Part shown: positions 27,891 through 38,520 of the stretch, piece by piece | How positions within the stretch are numbered: the first letter of the stretch is position 1 | How the letters are laid out: the number at the start of each line of letters is the position of its first letter | Assembly: GCF_947500075.1 (NCBI RefSeq) | Contig: NZ_CANMQS010000010.1 | Coordinates: forward strand, 33,210-97,209 | Origin: an uncultured Sulfitobacter sp. | Lineage (GTDB): Bacteria; Pseudomonadota; Alphaproteobacteria; Rhodobacterales; Rhodobacteraceae | Length of the DNA stretch: 64,000 nucleotides | Reading direction: 5' to 3' | Made by a program: the position numbers and the translations under genes | Notes under the pieces: generated by a model | Databases searched by the model: none | Told to the model about the DNA's origin: nothing | The model's input: only the letters and a program-made list of their open reading frames with translations

Positions 27891-28544
27891 TCAAAGGATG
27901 TTCTGGCCCGTTTTGGCCCAATCGGCCATGAATTGTTCCAGCCCCTTGTCGGTCAGCGGGTGTGTGGCCAGTTTCTTGATCACTTCCGGCGGCGCTGTCA
28001 TCACATCTGCCCCCACCAACGCACAATCCTGTACGTGGTTCACCGACCGGATGGAGGCCGCGAGGATGTTCGTTTCATATCCGTAATTGTCATAAATCGT
28101 GCGGATGTCCGCGATCAGGTCCATGCCATCAAGGTGGATGTCGTCCAGCCGCCCGATGAACGGAGAGATGAACGTCGCCCCCGCTTTCGCCGCCAGCAGC
28201 GCCTGATTGGCTGAGAAACACAAGGTCACATTGACCATGCGGCCTTCGTCCGACAGCACCTTGCAGGCCTTCAACCCATCCCATGTCAGTGGCAGTTTGA
28301 TGGTAATGTTATCGGCAATCTCCGCCAGCTTGCGCCCCTCGGCGATCATCGCTTCGGCTTCCATCGCCACCACTTCCGCGCTCACCGGGCCATCCACCAG
28401 CGCGCAGATTTCTGCTGTCACTTCAATGATGTCGCGGCCTGACTTCAGGATCAGGGAGGGGTTGGTGGTCACGCCATCGACCATCCCGAGATCGTTCAGT
28501 TCGGCAATGGCGTCAATTTCAGCGGTGTCTACGAAGAATTTCAT
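27891..28544 (-). CDS. Transaldolase, short TalC/fructose-6-phosphate aldolase family
   Basis: A 217-residue protein of the short transaldolase family. Motifs: [26 protein letters not shown], the Schiff-base lysine in [46 protein letters not shown] and [12 protein letters not shown]. The SPF at the ring position has phenylalanine, as in transaldolases; fructose-6-phosphate aldolase has tyrosine there. Transaldolase activity in the pentose phosphate pathway is therefore preferred. The gene stands alone, divergent from priA, with a likely terminator downstream. Confidence 0.9.
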   Translation of the reverse strand: MKFFVDTAEIDAIAELNDLGMVDGVTTNPSLILKSGRDIIEVTAEICALVDGPVSAEVVAMEAEAMIAEGRKLAEIADNITIKLPLTWDGLKACKVLSDEGRMVNVTLCFSANQALLAAKAGATFISPFIGRLDDIHLDGMDLIADIRTIYDNYGYETNILAASIRSVNHVQDCALVGADVMTAPPEVIKKLATHPLTDKGLEQFMADWAKTGQNIL

Positions 28545-28684
28545 CGCGGGGTCCTTTGTTGGGGCCTCGGGCGCGTGGTGCGTCCGTTAGCGCTCACATG
28601 TGATCAGCTGTCTTGGCTTTACCGCATGATCTGCGATGCTTAAACCCTCAATTCCGATCTACCCTTGTTGCGGAGCGGTGCGAC

Positions 28685-30895
28685 GTGCCACCCCTTGGTC
28701 CTTCCGGGCCTTCCTTTTTTGACCACGGTGATCTGGTTGCCGTGATGACAACGCAACCCTTGGGCCGTGCGCTGGATTACCGCGCGCCCGAAGGGGGCTG
28801 TCATCCCGGTGCCTTTGTGGAGGTGCCGTTGGGCCCGCGCAAGGTGCTGGGTGTGGTCTGGGGGCCGGGGCAGGGGGATTATGACCTGAGCAAGATCCGC
28901 CACGTGATCCGCGTGCTGGATGCGCCACCCATGCGCGAGGAAATGGTCAGCTTCCTGACCCGTGCGGCGGCCTACACGCTGACGCCCATGCCCGCGATGC
29001 TGCGGCTGGCCACCCGCGCTCCCGGCTTGGGCGATCCGCCGTCGATGCGCAAGATTTACCGGCGCGGGGAAGGGGAGCCGTCGCGGGCCACTGCCGCCCG
29101 CTCCCGCGTGTTGGAAACGCTTGAGGAATACGGTGATCTGGCCTTCACCCTCAAGGAGTTGGCAGAGATGGCGGGGGTCACACCTTCGGTCGTCAAAGGT
29201 CTGGTCGAGCAAGGCGTCGTGCGCGAAGAAGACAGCCCCCGCGATCTGCCCTTCACGCCCATGGATCCCGATCTGCCCAGCAAGGAGTTGACCGCCGACC
29301 AAGCCGCCGCATCCGCAACCCTCGCCGCGGGTGTCACCTCGCAAAAGTACGGCACAACCCTGCTGCGCGGCGTCACCGGCTCCGGCAAAACCGAAGTCTA
29401 TCTCGAAGCCGTCGCCGCCTGTCTGCGCGCAGGCCGTCAGGCGCTGGTGCTGTTGCCTGAAATCGCCCTGACGGAGCAATTCCTGACCCGTGTGCAGGAA
29501 CGCTTTGGCGCGAAACCCGCTGAATGGCATTCCGGTGCCACCATGACGGAGCGCCGCCGCATCTGGCGCATGGTCGCCACGGGCGGCGCGCAACTGGTGA
29601 TCGGGGCGCGGTCGGCCCTGTTCCTGCCGTATCGCGATTTGGGCCTGATCGTCGTGGATGAGGAACACGACACCTCCTACAAACAAGAGGACGGTGTGCT
29701 CTATCACGCCCGTGACATGGCCGTTCTGCGTGCCTCGATCTGCGGCGCGCAGGTGGTGCTGGCCTCCGCCACCCCATCGCTGGAAAGCTGGGCCAATGCG
29801 GAAGCGGGCAAATACACCCGGCTCGAACTCACCTCCCGTTTCGGCCCTGCCGTTTTGCCAAAGATGGACACCATCGACATGCGCGACGCGGGCCTGCCAG
29901 CGGACCGCTGGGTGTCCCCCCAACTGCAAGCGGAAGTCAACGCACGCCTTGCGCGCGGCGAACAGGCGATGCTTTTCATCAACCGGCGCGGCTATGCCCC
30001 CGTCACGCTATGTCGTGCCTGCGGGCATCAGATCGGCTGTGACCATTGCGATGCACGTATGGTCGAACACCGCTTCCTCAAACGCCTCATCTGCCACCAA
30101 TGCGGCGAAAGCAAACCCATGCCCGATGCCTGTCCGTCCTGTGAAGCCGAAGGCCGGCTGGCCCCCGTCGGCCCCGGTGTCGAACGGCTGGGCGAGGAAG
30201 CCGAAGCGCTGTTTCCAGATGCCCGTATCGCCACGCTGAGTTCGGATATGTACGGCTCCGCCCGCGCGCTGAAGGCCGAAATCGCAGGCATTGCAGAAGG
30301 GGCGGCTGACATCATCATCGGCACGCAACTCGTGGCCAAAGGGCACAACTTCCCCAAACTCACCCTCGTCGGCGTGATTGATGCGGACCTGGGCCTCATG
30401 GGGTCCGACTTGCGCGCGGCTGAACGTACCTTCCAACTGATGCGTCAGGTTGCAGGCCGCGCGGGCCGTGCCGAAGCACCGGGGACGGCGCTTTTGCAAA
30501 CCTACCAACCTGAACACCCCGTTATCCGCGCGATTCTGCTGGGGGATGAGGAAGGCTTCTGGAAAGCCGAAGCCGCAGGCCGCAGGCAGGCCGCGGTGCC
30601 GCCCTATGGCCGGATGGCGGGGATCATCCTCTCTGGTCCCGACGTGGCGCAGGTCTTTGATGCAGGCAACCTGCTGGCCCGTCAGGATGCCGCGCTCCGC
30701 CGGATCGGCGCGCAGGTCTATGGGCCCGCCCCGGCCCCCATCGCCCGCGTGCGGGGCCGCCACCGGGTCCGCCTGCTGGTGAAGGCCGAAAAAACCGCGC
30801 CCCTGCAAGAGGCGTTGTCAAAATGGATCGCGCAGGTGCGCCTGAAAGGCGAGATGCGTCTGGCCGTCGACATCGACCCGCAGAGTTTCTACTGA
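28685..30895 (+). CDS. priA: Primosomal replication restart helicase PriA
   Basis: About 736 residues from a GTG at 28685 with GGAG nine bases upstream; this start keeps FFDHGDLVAVMTTQPLGRALDYRAPEG, the expected DNA-binding N-terminus. E. coli PriA has 732 residues. Helicase motifs: Walker A VTGSGKTEVYLEAV, DEEHDTSYKQ, ASATPSLESW and a C-terminal QVAGRAGRA. The zinc-binding cysteine cluster is CRACGHQIGCDHC and CHQCGE plus CPSCEAEG. It restarts stalled replication forks. It is divergent from the transaldolase gene. Confidence 0.93.
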   Translation: MPPLGPSGPSFFDHGDLVAVMTTQPLGRALDYRAPEGGCHPGAFVEVPLGPRKVLGVVWGPGQGDYDLSKIRHVIRVLDAPPMREEMVSFLTRAAAYTLTPMPAMLRLATRAPGLGDPPSMRKIYRRGEGEPSRATAARSRVLETLEEYGDLAFTLKELAEMAGVTPSVVKGLVEQGVVREEDSPRDLPFTPMDPDLPSKELTADQAAASATLAAGVTSQKYGTTLLRGVTGSGKTEVYLEAVAACLRAGRQALVLLPEIALTEQFLTRVQERFGAKPAEWHSGATMTERRRIWRMVATGGAQLVIGARSALFLPYRDLGLIVVDEEHDTSYKQEDGVLYHARDMAVLRASICGAQVVLASATPSLESWANAEAGKYTRLELTSRFGPAVLPKMDTIDMRDAGLPADRWVSPQLQAEVNARLARGEQAMLFINRRGYAPVTLCRACGHQIGCDHCDARMVEHRFLKRLICHQCGESKPMPDACPSCEAEGRLAPVGPGVERLGEEAEALFPDARIATLSSDMYGSARALKAEIAGIAEGAADIIIGTQLVAKGHNFPKLTLVGVIDADLGLMGSDLRAAERTFQLMRQVAGRAGRAEAPGTALLQTYQPEHPVIRAILLGDEEGFWKAEAAGRRQAAVPPYGRMAGIILSGPDVAQVFDAGNLLARQDAALRRIGAQVYGPAPAPIARVRGRHRVRLLVKAEKTAPLQEALSKWIAQVRLKGEMRLAVDIDPQSFY

Positions 30896-30958
30896 AGACA
30901 CCTTCATTGACCTCGCCGTCCGCACCCTGAATAAACCAGACAAGGGGAGGGGCCACCA

Positions 30959-32611
30959 ATGAACATCCTATTCATCATGTACGACCAGCTGCGGTTCGAC
31001 TACCTCAGCTGCGCGGGTCACCCGCATCTGCACACGCCGCATTTTGACCGTGTGGCGTCGATGGGCGTGCGGTTTACCAATGCGCATATCCAGTCGCCCA
31101 TTTGCGGGGCCAGCCGGATGTGCACCTACACGGGCCGCTATGCCTCCAGCCACGGCGCGCAGTGGAACGGCTTTCCCTTGCGGGTGGGTGAACAGACCAT
31201 GGGCGACCACCTGCGCAAGCTGGGCATGGGCTGCTGGCTCATAGGCAAGACCCATATGGAGGCGGATGCCGAAGGCATGGCGCGCCTCGGCCTGTCGTCC
31301 GACAGTGTCATCGGCGCGCGGCAGGCGGAATGCGGTTTTGACGTCTGGACCCGCGACGACGGGCTCTGGGCCGAAGGGCCGGACGGGTTTTATGACAAGG
31401 GCCGCTCGCCCTACAACGCCTATCTCAATGCGCTGGGCTATGACGGTGAAAACCCCTGGGCCGATTACGCGAATGCCGGGGTCGAGGACGGCGATATCGC
31501 CTCCGGCTGGATGTTCGCCAACGCCGACAAACCCGCCAACATCCACGAAGAACATTCCGAAACACCATGGCTCACAGGTCGGGCGATTGAATTCATCGAT
31601 CAGGCGGAGGGCCCTTGGTGTGCGCACCTGAGCTACATCAAACCCCACTGGCCCTATATCGTGCCCGCCCCCTACCACAACATGTTCGGCCCCGAACATG
31701 TGCCGCCGCCCCTGCGCGACGCCGCCGAAAGGGACGACCCGCATCCGGTTTATGGCTCCTATATGGAAGGCAACATCTCACAAGCCTTCCAACGCGACGC
31801 GGTGCGCAACAAGGTGATCCCGGCCTACATGGGGCTGATCAAGCAATGTGACGACCAGCTGGGCCGCCTGTTGGCCCATCTGGAGGAGACCGACACGCTG
31901 AAAGACACGATGATCGTCCTGACCTCGGACCACGGCGATTACCTCGGCGATCACTGGATGGGAGAGAAGGACCTCTTTCACGCGCAATCGGTCAAAGTCC
32001 CCCTGATCATCTACGATCCCCGCAGTGATGCCGACGCCACCCGTGGCACCACCTGTGACGCGCTGGTCGAAAGCATCGATCTTGCCCCCACCTTCATTGA
32101 GGCCGCAGGCGGCAAGATCCCCGATCATATCGTCGAAGGGCGCACGCTATCGCCCTGGCTGCGCGGCGAAACGCCGGCGTGGCGGGATTTCGTGATCAGC
32201 GAATACGACTACTCCGCCACCCCCAACCGCGCCAAGCTGGGTCTGAAACCGCGCGAGGCGCGGCTCTTCATGGTCTTCGACGGGCGCTACAAACTGATGC
32301 ACGCCGAAGGCGGCTTCCGCCCGATGCTGTTTGATCTGGAAACCGATCCGGATGAATTCACCGATCTGGCCAAGACCCCCGGCCATGAGGATCAGATCGA
32401 CCGCATGTATGGCATGCTCGCCCAGTGGGGGCGGCGCATGTCCCAGCGGGTCACCATGTCCGAGGATGACATCCTGTCCAAAACCGGCGCCTCGCGCACG
32501 CGGGGGGTGCTGCCGTTCCTCTATGACGGCAGCGAAGTGCCGCCTGAATTGACCGAGAAATACCGTGGACCCGCCCGGCAAAACCATCTGGAAGGGGAAG
32601 GCGACACCTGA
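30959..32611 (+). CDS. Sulfatase-family hydrolase (alkaline phosphatase superfamily)
   Basis: A 550-residue protein without signal peptide. It begins NILFIMYDQLRFDYLSCAG, with the metal-binding aspartate. The catalytic motif is CGASR in SPICGASRMCTYTGRYASSHG, a C-x-A-S-R form in which the cysteine is expected to be oxidised to formylglycine. Later ligands are LTSDHGDYLGDHWMGEKD and KDLFHAQSVKVPLIIYDP. Phosphonate monoester hydrolases and arylsulfatases share these features, so the substrate is open. The ATG at 30959 follows GGGGAGGGG. Next on the same strand is the dimethylglycine-dehydrogenase-like gene, but they may be separately transcribed. Confidence 0.88.
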   Translation: MNILFIMYDQLRFDYLSCAGHPHLHTPHFDRVASMGVRFTNAHIQSPICGASRMCTYTGRYASSHGAQWNGFPLRVGEQTMGDHLRKLGMGCWLIGKTHMEADAEGMARLGLSSDSVIGARQAECGFDVWTRDDGLWAEGPDGFYDKGRSPYNAYLNALGYDGENPWADYANAGVEDGDIASGWMFANADKPANIHEEHSETPWLTGRAIEFIDQAEGPWCAHLSYIKPHWPYIVPAPYHNMFGPEHVPPPLRDAAERDDPHPVYGSYMEGNISQAFQRDAVRNKVIPAYMGLIKQCDDQLGRLLAHLEETDTLKDTMIVLTSDHGDYLGDHWMGEKDLFHAQSVKVPLIIYDPRSDADATRGTTCDALVESIDLAPTFIEAAGGKIPDHIVEGRTLSPWLRGETPAWRDFVISEYDYSATPNRAKLGLKPREARLFMVFDGRYKLMHAEGGFRPMLFDLETDPDEFTDLAKTPGHEDQIDRMYGMLAQWGRRMSQRVTMSEDDILSKTGASRTRGVLPFLYDGSEVPPELTEKYRGPARQNHLEGEGDT

Positions 32612-32699
32612 CCGTTTGCGTCAGGTCTTGTCGTTTCTGACCTAGACTGTGCCCCCGCCAGCCGCTCTGCTGACCCCAGCCAAAGCGGAGAGGGACACC

Positions 32700-35105
32700 A
32701 TGAAATCGCACTACCGGGTTGTTGTCATTGGCGGGGGCGTGGTCGGCGCGTCCGTGCTCTACCACCTCGCCAAACTGGGGTGGCGCGATGTGGCGCTGGT
32801 CGAACGCTCGGTCCTGACTGCAGGGTCGAGCTGGCACGCGGCGGGCGGTATCCACGCGCTGAACGCCGATCCCAATATCGCGGCGCTGCAAGCCTATACC
32901 ATTGATCTGCTGAGCGAAATCGAAGAGGAAAGCGGCCAGAACATCGGGTTGCACATGACCGGTGGCCTCACCATGGCCGGCACCCCCGACCGCTGGGAAT
33001 GGTTGCAATCGGCCTACCGCACCTTCCAGTCCATCGGCATCGAAGACTGCCGTCTTGTTACCGTGGAAGAAGCCGTGGAGCTCAACCCCATCATGTCTGG
33101 CGACGGTCTTCTGGGCGGCATGTGGGCCGACCGCGAAGGGTATATCGACACCACAGGCACTGTGCATGCCTATGCCACGGCGGCCAAGAAACGCGGTGCA
33201 ACCGTGATCGAACACAACCGTGTGCTTGAGTTGAACCAGACGCTTGAAGGCTGGGAGGTGGTGACCGAAAAGGGCACGATTTCTTGCGAACATGTGGTCA
33301 ACGCAGGCGGCCTCTGGGCCAAGCAGGTCGGGCGCATGGCGGGCATCGAATTGCCCGTCTCGCCGCTCAAACACCATTACTTTGTCACCGACACCGTGCC
33401 GGAACTGGCCGAGCTTGATTTCGAAGTGCCGATGACCGTCGATCTCGAAGGGTTCACCTACACACGGCAGGACCAGAAGGGGCTGCTGGTGGGCATCTAT
33501 GAGCAGAACACCGAACACTGGGCCATGGACGGCGCGCCGTGGGACTACGGGATGGAGTTGTTTCAGGAACAACTCGACCGGATCGAGCATGAACTGATGA
33601 TGGGCTACAGCCGCTATCCCGCGTTGGAGAACGTCGGGATCAAGACATGGGTGAACGGTGCCTTCACCTTCTCCCCCGATGGCAATCCGCTGGTCGGCCC
33701 GGTGCCGGGCAAGCGCGGCTATTGGTCCGCCTGTGCGGTGATGGCAGGGTTCCTTCAGGGTGGCGGCGTGGGAAAATCGCTGGCCGAATGGATGATCCAT
33801 GGGGAGCCGGAGGCGGATGTCTACGGCATGGACGTCGCCCGCTACGGCATCTGGGCGGAGAACAAGCAATACATCAAGGAAACCACCGGGCAATTCTACT
33901 CCCGCCGTTTCGTGATGACCTATCCCAACGAACAACTGCCCGCAGGCAGGCCGTTGAAAATGAACGGGATTTACAGTGATCTGTCCGCTGCAGGGGCGGT
34001 TTGGGGCCAAAGCTGGGATCTGGAAGTGCCACTGTATTTCGCGCCGCAGGGTTTTGAGGAAACCCCGTCTCTGCGCCGCTCGAATGCCCATGACATCGTC
34101 GGCAACGAATGCCGCGCCGTGCGCGAAGGCGTGGGCCTGCTCGACATCTCCGCTTTCTCCCAGTTCGAAGTGTCCGGCCCCAATGCGGCAGCGTGGCTCG
34201 ACCGGTTGATGGCGTCGAAACTTCCTGCACCGGGCCGGATCAAACTCGCCCCGATGCTGGGCCATGTTGGCCGTCTCAAGGGCGACCTGACGATCTTCAA
34301 CTGGGGCGATGGCCGCTATTGGATCACCGGATCCTACTACCTGCGCGCCTGGCACATGCGCTGGTTCAGCGACCACATGGAAGACGGCGTAAGCGTCCGT
34401 GATCTGGGCGAGGAAATGGTCGGCCTCTCGCTCGCCGGACCCAAATCCCGCGCGGTGCTGGAGGCGGCGCTTACCGATGGCGACGCCGACGCGCTCAAGT
34501 TCATGGGCTGCGCGCAGATGGACGTCGGATTGGTGCGCTGCGCCGTGGGCCGTCTGTCGGTCGCGGGGGAGTTGGGATACGAGATGCACTGCCGGGCGGG
34601 CGACATCAAAGCTCTGCGCGACACGCTGCTGGCGGCGGGTGCGGATCACGGCATGATCGAATACGGTTTCAACGCGCTCCTCAGCCTGCGGCTGGAGAAA
34701 TCCTTTGGCATCTGGTCCGCTGAATTCACCCAAGGCTACACGCCGGGGCAGACGGGCATGGACCGCTGGATCGACTGGTCGAAGGACTTCATCGGCAAAG
34801 AGGCCGCATTGAAGGAACGCGACGCGGGCACGCCGGACAAGGTGCTGGTGACCTTGCAGATCGACGCCGATGATGCGGATGCCAGCGGCTATGAACCGGT
34901 CTGGGCAGGCGACGACAAGATCGGGTTCATCACGTCGGGGGGCTATGGGCATTGCGTCGGGGCCTCCCTCGCCATGGCGTTGATTGACAAGGCCCATGCG
35001 GCGGAAGGCGCCGCGTTGACGGTGCATGTGGTCGGCGTGGCGCGTCAGGCGACGGTGATTGCGCCGTCGCCTTATGATCCCGAAGGCACCGTGATGCGGG
35101 GGTGA
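32700..35105 (+). CDS. Dimethylglycine/sarcosine dehydrogenase-like FAD protein with GcvT domain
   Basis: An 801-residue two-part enzyme starting at the ATG at 32700 behind GGAGAGGG. Residues 1-370 are a DAO-type FAD domain (YRVVVIGGGVVGASVLYHLAKLG) with SSWHAAGG, where the histidine is the flavin-attachment site in dimethylglycine dehydrogenase. Residues 420-800 are a folate-binding GcvT-type domain (GLLDISAFSQFEVSGPNAAAWLDRL, YEMHCRAGD, LRLEKSFGIWSAEFTQGYTP). The domain order and length match mitochondrial-type dimethylglycine or sarcosine dehydrogenases, which release one-carbon units as formaldehyde or methylene-tetrahydrofolate. The formaldehyde dehydrogenase gene follows 191 bases later. 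Confidence 0.9.
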   Translation: MKSHYRVVVIGGGVVGASVLYHLAKLGWRDVALVERSVLTAGSSWHAAGGIHALNADPNIAALQAYTIDLLSEIEEESGQNIGLHMTGGLTMAGTPDRWEWLQSAYRTFQSIGIEDCRLVTVEEAVELNPIMSGDGLLGGMWADREGYIDTTGTVHAYATAAKKRGATVIEHNRVLELNQTLEGWEVVTEKGTISCEHVVNAGGLWAKQVGRMAGIELPVSPLKHHYFVTDTVPELAELDFEVPMTVDLEGFTYTRQDQKGLLVGIYEQNTEHWAMDGAPWDYGMELFQEQLDRIEHELMMGYSRYPALENVGIKTWVNGAFTFSPDGNPLVGPVPGKRGYWSACAVMAGFLQGGGVGKSLAEWMIHGEPEADVYGMDVARYGIWAENKQYIKETTGQFYSRRFVMTYPNEQLPAGRPLKMNGIYSDLSAAGAVWGQSWDLEVPLYFAPQGFEETPSLRRSNAHDIVGNECRAVREGVGLLDISAFSQFEVSGPNAAAWLDRLMASKLPAPGRIKLAPMLGHVGRLKGDLTIFNWGDGRYWITGSYYLRAWHMRWFSDHMEDGVSVRDLGEEMVGLSLAGPKSRAVLEAALTDGDADALKFMGCAQMDVGLVRCAVGRLSVAGELGYEMHCRAGDIKALRDTLLAAGADHGMIEYGFNALLSLRLEKSFGIWSAEFTQGYTPGQTGMDRWIDWSKDFIGKEAALKERDAGTPDKVLVTLQIDADDADASGYEPVWAGDDKIGFITSGGYGHCVGASLAMALIDKAHAAEGAALTVHVVGVARQATVIAPSPYDPEGTVMRG

Positions 35106-35172
35106 AGGCTGTGGAATTTACCGGGGCAAAACAACCCCCTACGGATTTCCGGTAACCCTTTGTTAATAAAGT

Positions 35173-35188
35173 GTAACCCACGGGTTAC
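35173..35188. promoter_or_regulatory. GTAACCC palindrome in the frmA upstream region
   Basis: GTAACCC and GGGTTAC form a 16-base palindrome about 110 bases before the formaldehyde dehydrogenase start. Further down, ATCAAAGC occurs twice (35230-35237 and 35243-35250) around a TTGACA that could be a -35 element, though I see no convincing -10. This is probably the control region of the formaldehyde dehydrogenase gene, or the terminator area of the preceding gene. Confidence 0.4.
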
Positions 35189-35296
35189 CCTCTCTCGGAG
35201 GGTGCCCGGCGCGCTTGTGCAACTCTGCGATCAAAGCTTGACATCAAAGCACCCCTTGGGCCTGTTGTTTCAAAATGAAAAGAGAAGGACATCGCC

Positions 35297-36408
<1,112 letters not shown>

Positions 36409-36412
<4 letters not shown>

Positions 36413-36966
36413 GGGCCGCCCCAATCCTGATCGCACTGGTCTTCTGGGCCGGTGCGACCCCGGCGCAACAAACCGGCGCCAAGGTCTTTGCCCCCGTGGC
36501 AGAGGCCTTTTTGCATCCGCGTTGCACCAATTGCCACGTGGGGGAAGGCCATCTGCCCGGCTGGGAAGGGCTGGGGTACAAACCCGGTGCGGTGCACGGC
36601 ATGGCCGTCAGGGCCGGGGAAAGCCGCATCGGAGCCGAAGGGCTGCCCTGCCGGACCTGTCACGTGACGTCGGCTGCGGCCAACACGGTTCCCCACGCTG
36701 CCCCCCATATCGACGCACCTTGGCAATTGCCGCCCGTCACACTGGCGTGGCAGGGGGCCACGCCGGTTGAATTGTGTCGGCAGTTGCGTGATCCCGCGCG
36801 CACCGATGATCGTGATGTTGCGGCCCTTGCGGACCACGTCAGCACCTCTGCTTTTGTCGCATGGGGCTTTGCGCCGGGCGCGGGGCGCAGCGCCCCCGCG
36901 GGCTCCCCGCAGGATCTGGCGCGTGCATTACTGGCATGGGGCGCAGCAGGCGCGCCTTGCGGATGA
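36409..36966 (+). CDS. Diheme c-type cytochrome-like protein with possible CTG start
   Basis: The protein carries two heme c motifs, CTNCH and CRTCH, in [19 protein letters not shown] and [14 protein letters not shown], and ends WGAAGAPCG. The first standard start in the frame is a GTG at 36496, but that would leave no signal peptide. The frame is open upstream to 36367 and encodes [21 protein letters not shown], a credible export signal, directly before it. No ATG, GTG or TTG is available for it; a CTG at 36409 overlapping the frmA stop (CTGA) is the only candidate. The start is therefore uncertain, between 36409 and 36496. Its partner is probably periplasmic electron transfer linked to the C1 genes. 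Confidence 0.7.
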
Positions 36967-37056
36967 ATGGGCATGTTTTATCTTGTCTCATGATCCCCCA
37001 AGTTGCCGTCTGCGACATTGATGTGATGCAGGTCGCCGGCGCAGACCGGGGTGTTA

Positions 37057-38433
37057 TCAGGCGGCCTTGTCTGGCCGGAAGGCCTTGATGGTCTGGTGCA
37101 GGGTGTCGACAATCTGGTCCACCTGCGCGCGGTCGATGATCAGGGGCGGTGACAGCACGATCCGGTCTCCCACAGGGCGCACGATCAGCCCCTTCTCCAC
37201 ACAGGCCTTGAAGATATGTCCCCCTGCCTTGGTGGTGACGGGGAAGGGCGTCTTGCTGTCCTTGTCGGCCATCAGGTCCACGGCCATCATCAACCCATGC
37301 CCGCGAACATCCCCGACATGGTCCAGATCGCGAAGCATCTGGGCCGTTTCCTGTAGGTACGCCCCCGTTTCCTGCGCCTGTTTCAACAGCCCTTCGCGCG
37401 CGATGATGTCGATGTTGGTCAATGCCGCGCGGCAGGCCAGCGGATGCCCGAAGTACGTCAGCCCCATCGAGAACACGCCGCCTTCGCATTGCGGCTGGCT
37501 GATCACCTCATAGATCTCATCCGAGATCAGCGTGGCCCCCAAAGGCACATAGCCCGACGTGATCCCCTTGGCGCAGACCAGTATGTCGGGCTGGTAATCG
37601 AACACCTCTTCAGAAGCGAACCACGCGCCCAGACGGCCGAAGGCGGTGACGACCTCATCGGCGATATAGAGCATGTCGTGGCGTTTGCAGACCTCCCACA
37701 TGCGGCGGTGGTAGCCTTTGGGCGCGATCAGCACGCCGCCTGCGCCCATGACGGGCTCCGCGATGAAGGCCGCGACGTTGTCGGGGCCCAGCTGGTGGAT
37801 CCGGTTTTCGAATTCGGTGACCAGAAAATCGCAATAGGCGTCCTCGGTCATGCCATCAGGCCGTTCAAACATATTCGCGGCGGAGACATGGTGGATGAAA
37901 TGTTCGCCCACTTTGTCAAAGCTCATCTTCGTGGCGTGGATGCCGGTCAGTTCGGCGGCCACGTAGGTGGCCCCGTGGTAGGCATTGTTGCGGGAGATGA
38001 CTTTCTTTTTGCGGTGCAGCCCCCGCATGGTGAAATAGTAATGCACCATGCGGATCGCGGCATCATTCGCGGTAGAGCCGCCGCAGGTGTAATGCACGTG
38101 GTTCAAGGTGCCCGGCGCATGTTTGGACAGCCAAGCGCCCAGTTCTGCTGCCGGTTCGTTGGTGGAATGGCCGAAGGGGTTGTAATACTGCATTTGCAGC
38201 ACCTGATCAGAGATCGCTTCGGCCATCTCGCGCCGACCATGTCCGATGTTCACGCACCACAGACCCGCAATTCCGTCGAGCATCTGTCGCCCGTCGCTGT
38301 CGGTCACATACATGCCGGAGGCCCCGGTGATGACCTGGCTGCCTTCGTCCTTGAAGGTGCTGAAATCCGTGTAGGGGTGCAGCACATGGGCGCGGTCCTT
38401 GGCCCAGGCGGAATTGGCGTCTTGGATGGTCAT
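37057..38433 (-). CDS. spuC: Putrescine-type omega-amino acid:pyruvate aminotransferase (class III)
   Basis: A 458-residue PLP enzyme from the ATG at 38433, behind AAGGGGACC. Class III features: LDGIAGLWCVNIGHGRREMAEAI, the cofactor region HYTCGGSTANDAAIRM and SRNNAYHGATYVAAELTG, the Walker-like aspartate in LYIADEVVTAFGRLG, and the PLP lysine in LVCAKGITSGYVPLGA. It is the last gene of the polyamine ABC operon, so putrescine or another diamine with pyruvate as acceptor is the likely substrate pair, as for SpuC. Taurine or beta-alanine use cannot be excluded by sequence. Confidence 0.85.
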   Translation of the reverse strand: MTIQDANSAWAKDRAHVLHPYTDFSTFKDEGSQVITGASGMYVTDSDGRQMLDGIAGLWCVNIGHGRREMAEAISDQVLQMQYYNPFGHSTNEPAAELGAWLSKHAPGTLNHVHYTCGGSTANDAAIRMVHYYFTMRGLHRKKKVISRNNAYHGATYVAAELTGIHATKMSFDKVGEHFIHHVSAANMFERPDGMTEDAYCDFLVTEFENRIHQLGPDNVAAFIAEPVMGAGGVLIAPKGYHRRMWEVCKRHDMLYIADEVVTAFGRLGAWFASEEVFDYQPDILVCAKGITSGYVPLGATLISDEIYEVISQPQCEGGVFSMGLTYFGHPLACRAALTNIDIIAREGLLKQAQETGAYLQETAQMLRDLDHVGDVRGHGLMMAVDLMADKDSKTPFPVTTKAGGHIFKACVEKGLIVRPVGDRIVLSPPLIIDRAQVDQIVDTLHQTIKAFRPDKAA

Positions 38434-38470
38434 GGCGGTCCCCTTTATGCGTGATGTTACAAATGCGGAT

Positions 38471-38497
38471 CGGCGGCCCACGGAAATGGGGCCGCCG
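38471..38497. repeat. Stem-loop downstream of the polyamine-binding protein gene
   Basis: A perfect 9-bp stem, CGGCGGCCC (38471-38479) with GGGCCGCCG (38489-38497). It lies between the binding-protein stop and the aminotransferase start, with no T-run on either strand. It probably stabilises the upstream mRNA part, raising binding-protein yield. Confidence 0.55.
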
Positions 38498-38520
38498 GCG
38501 TGGTCATGCCTCAAGCAGGC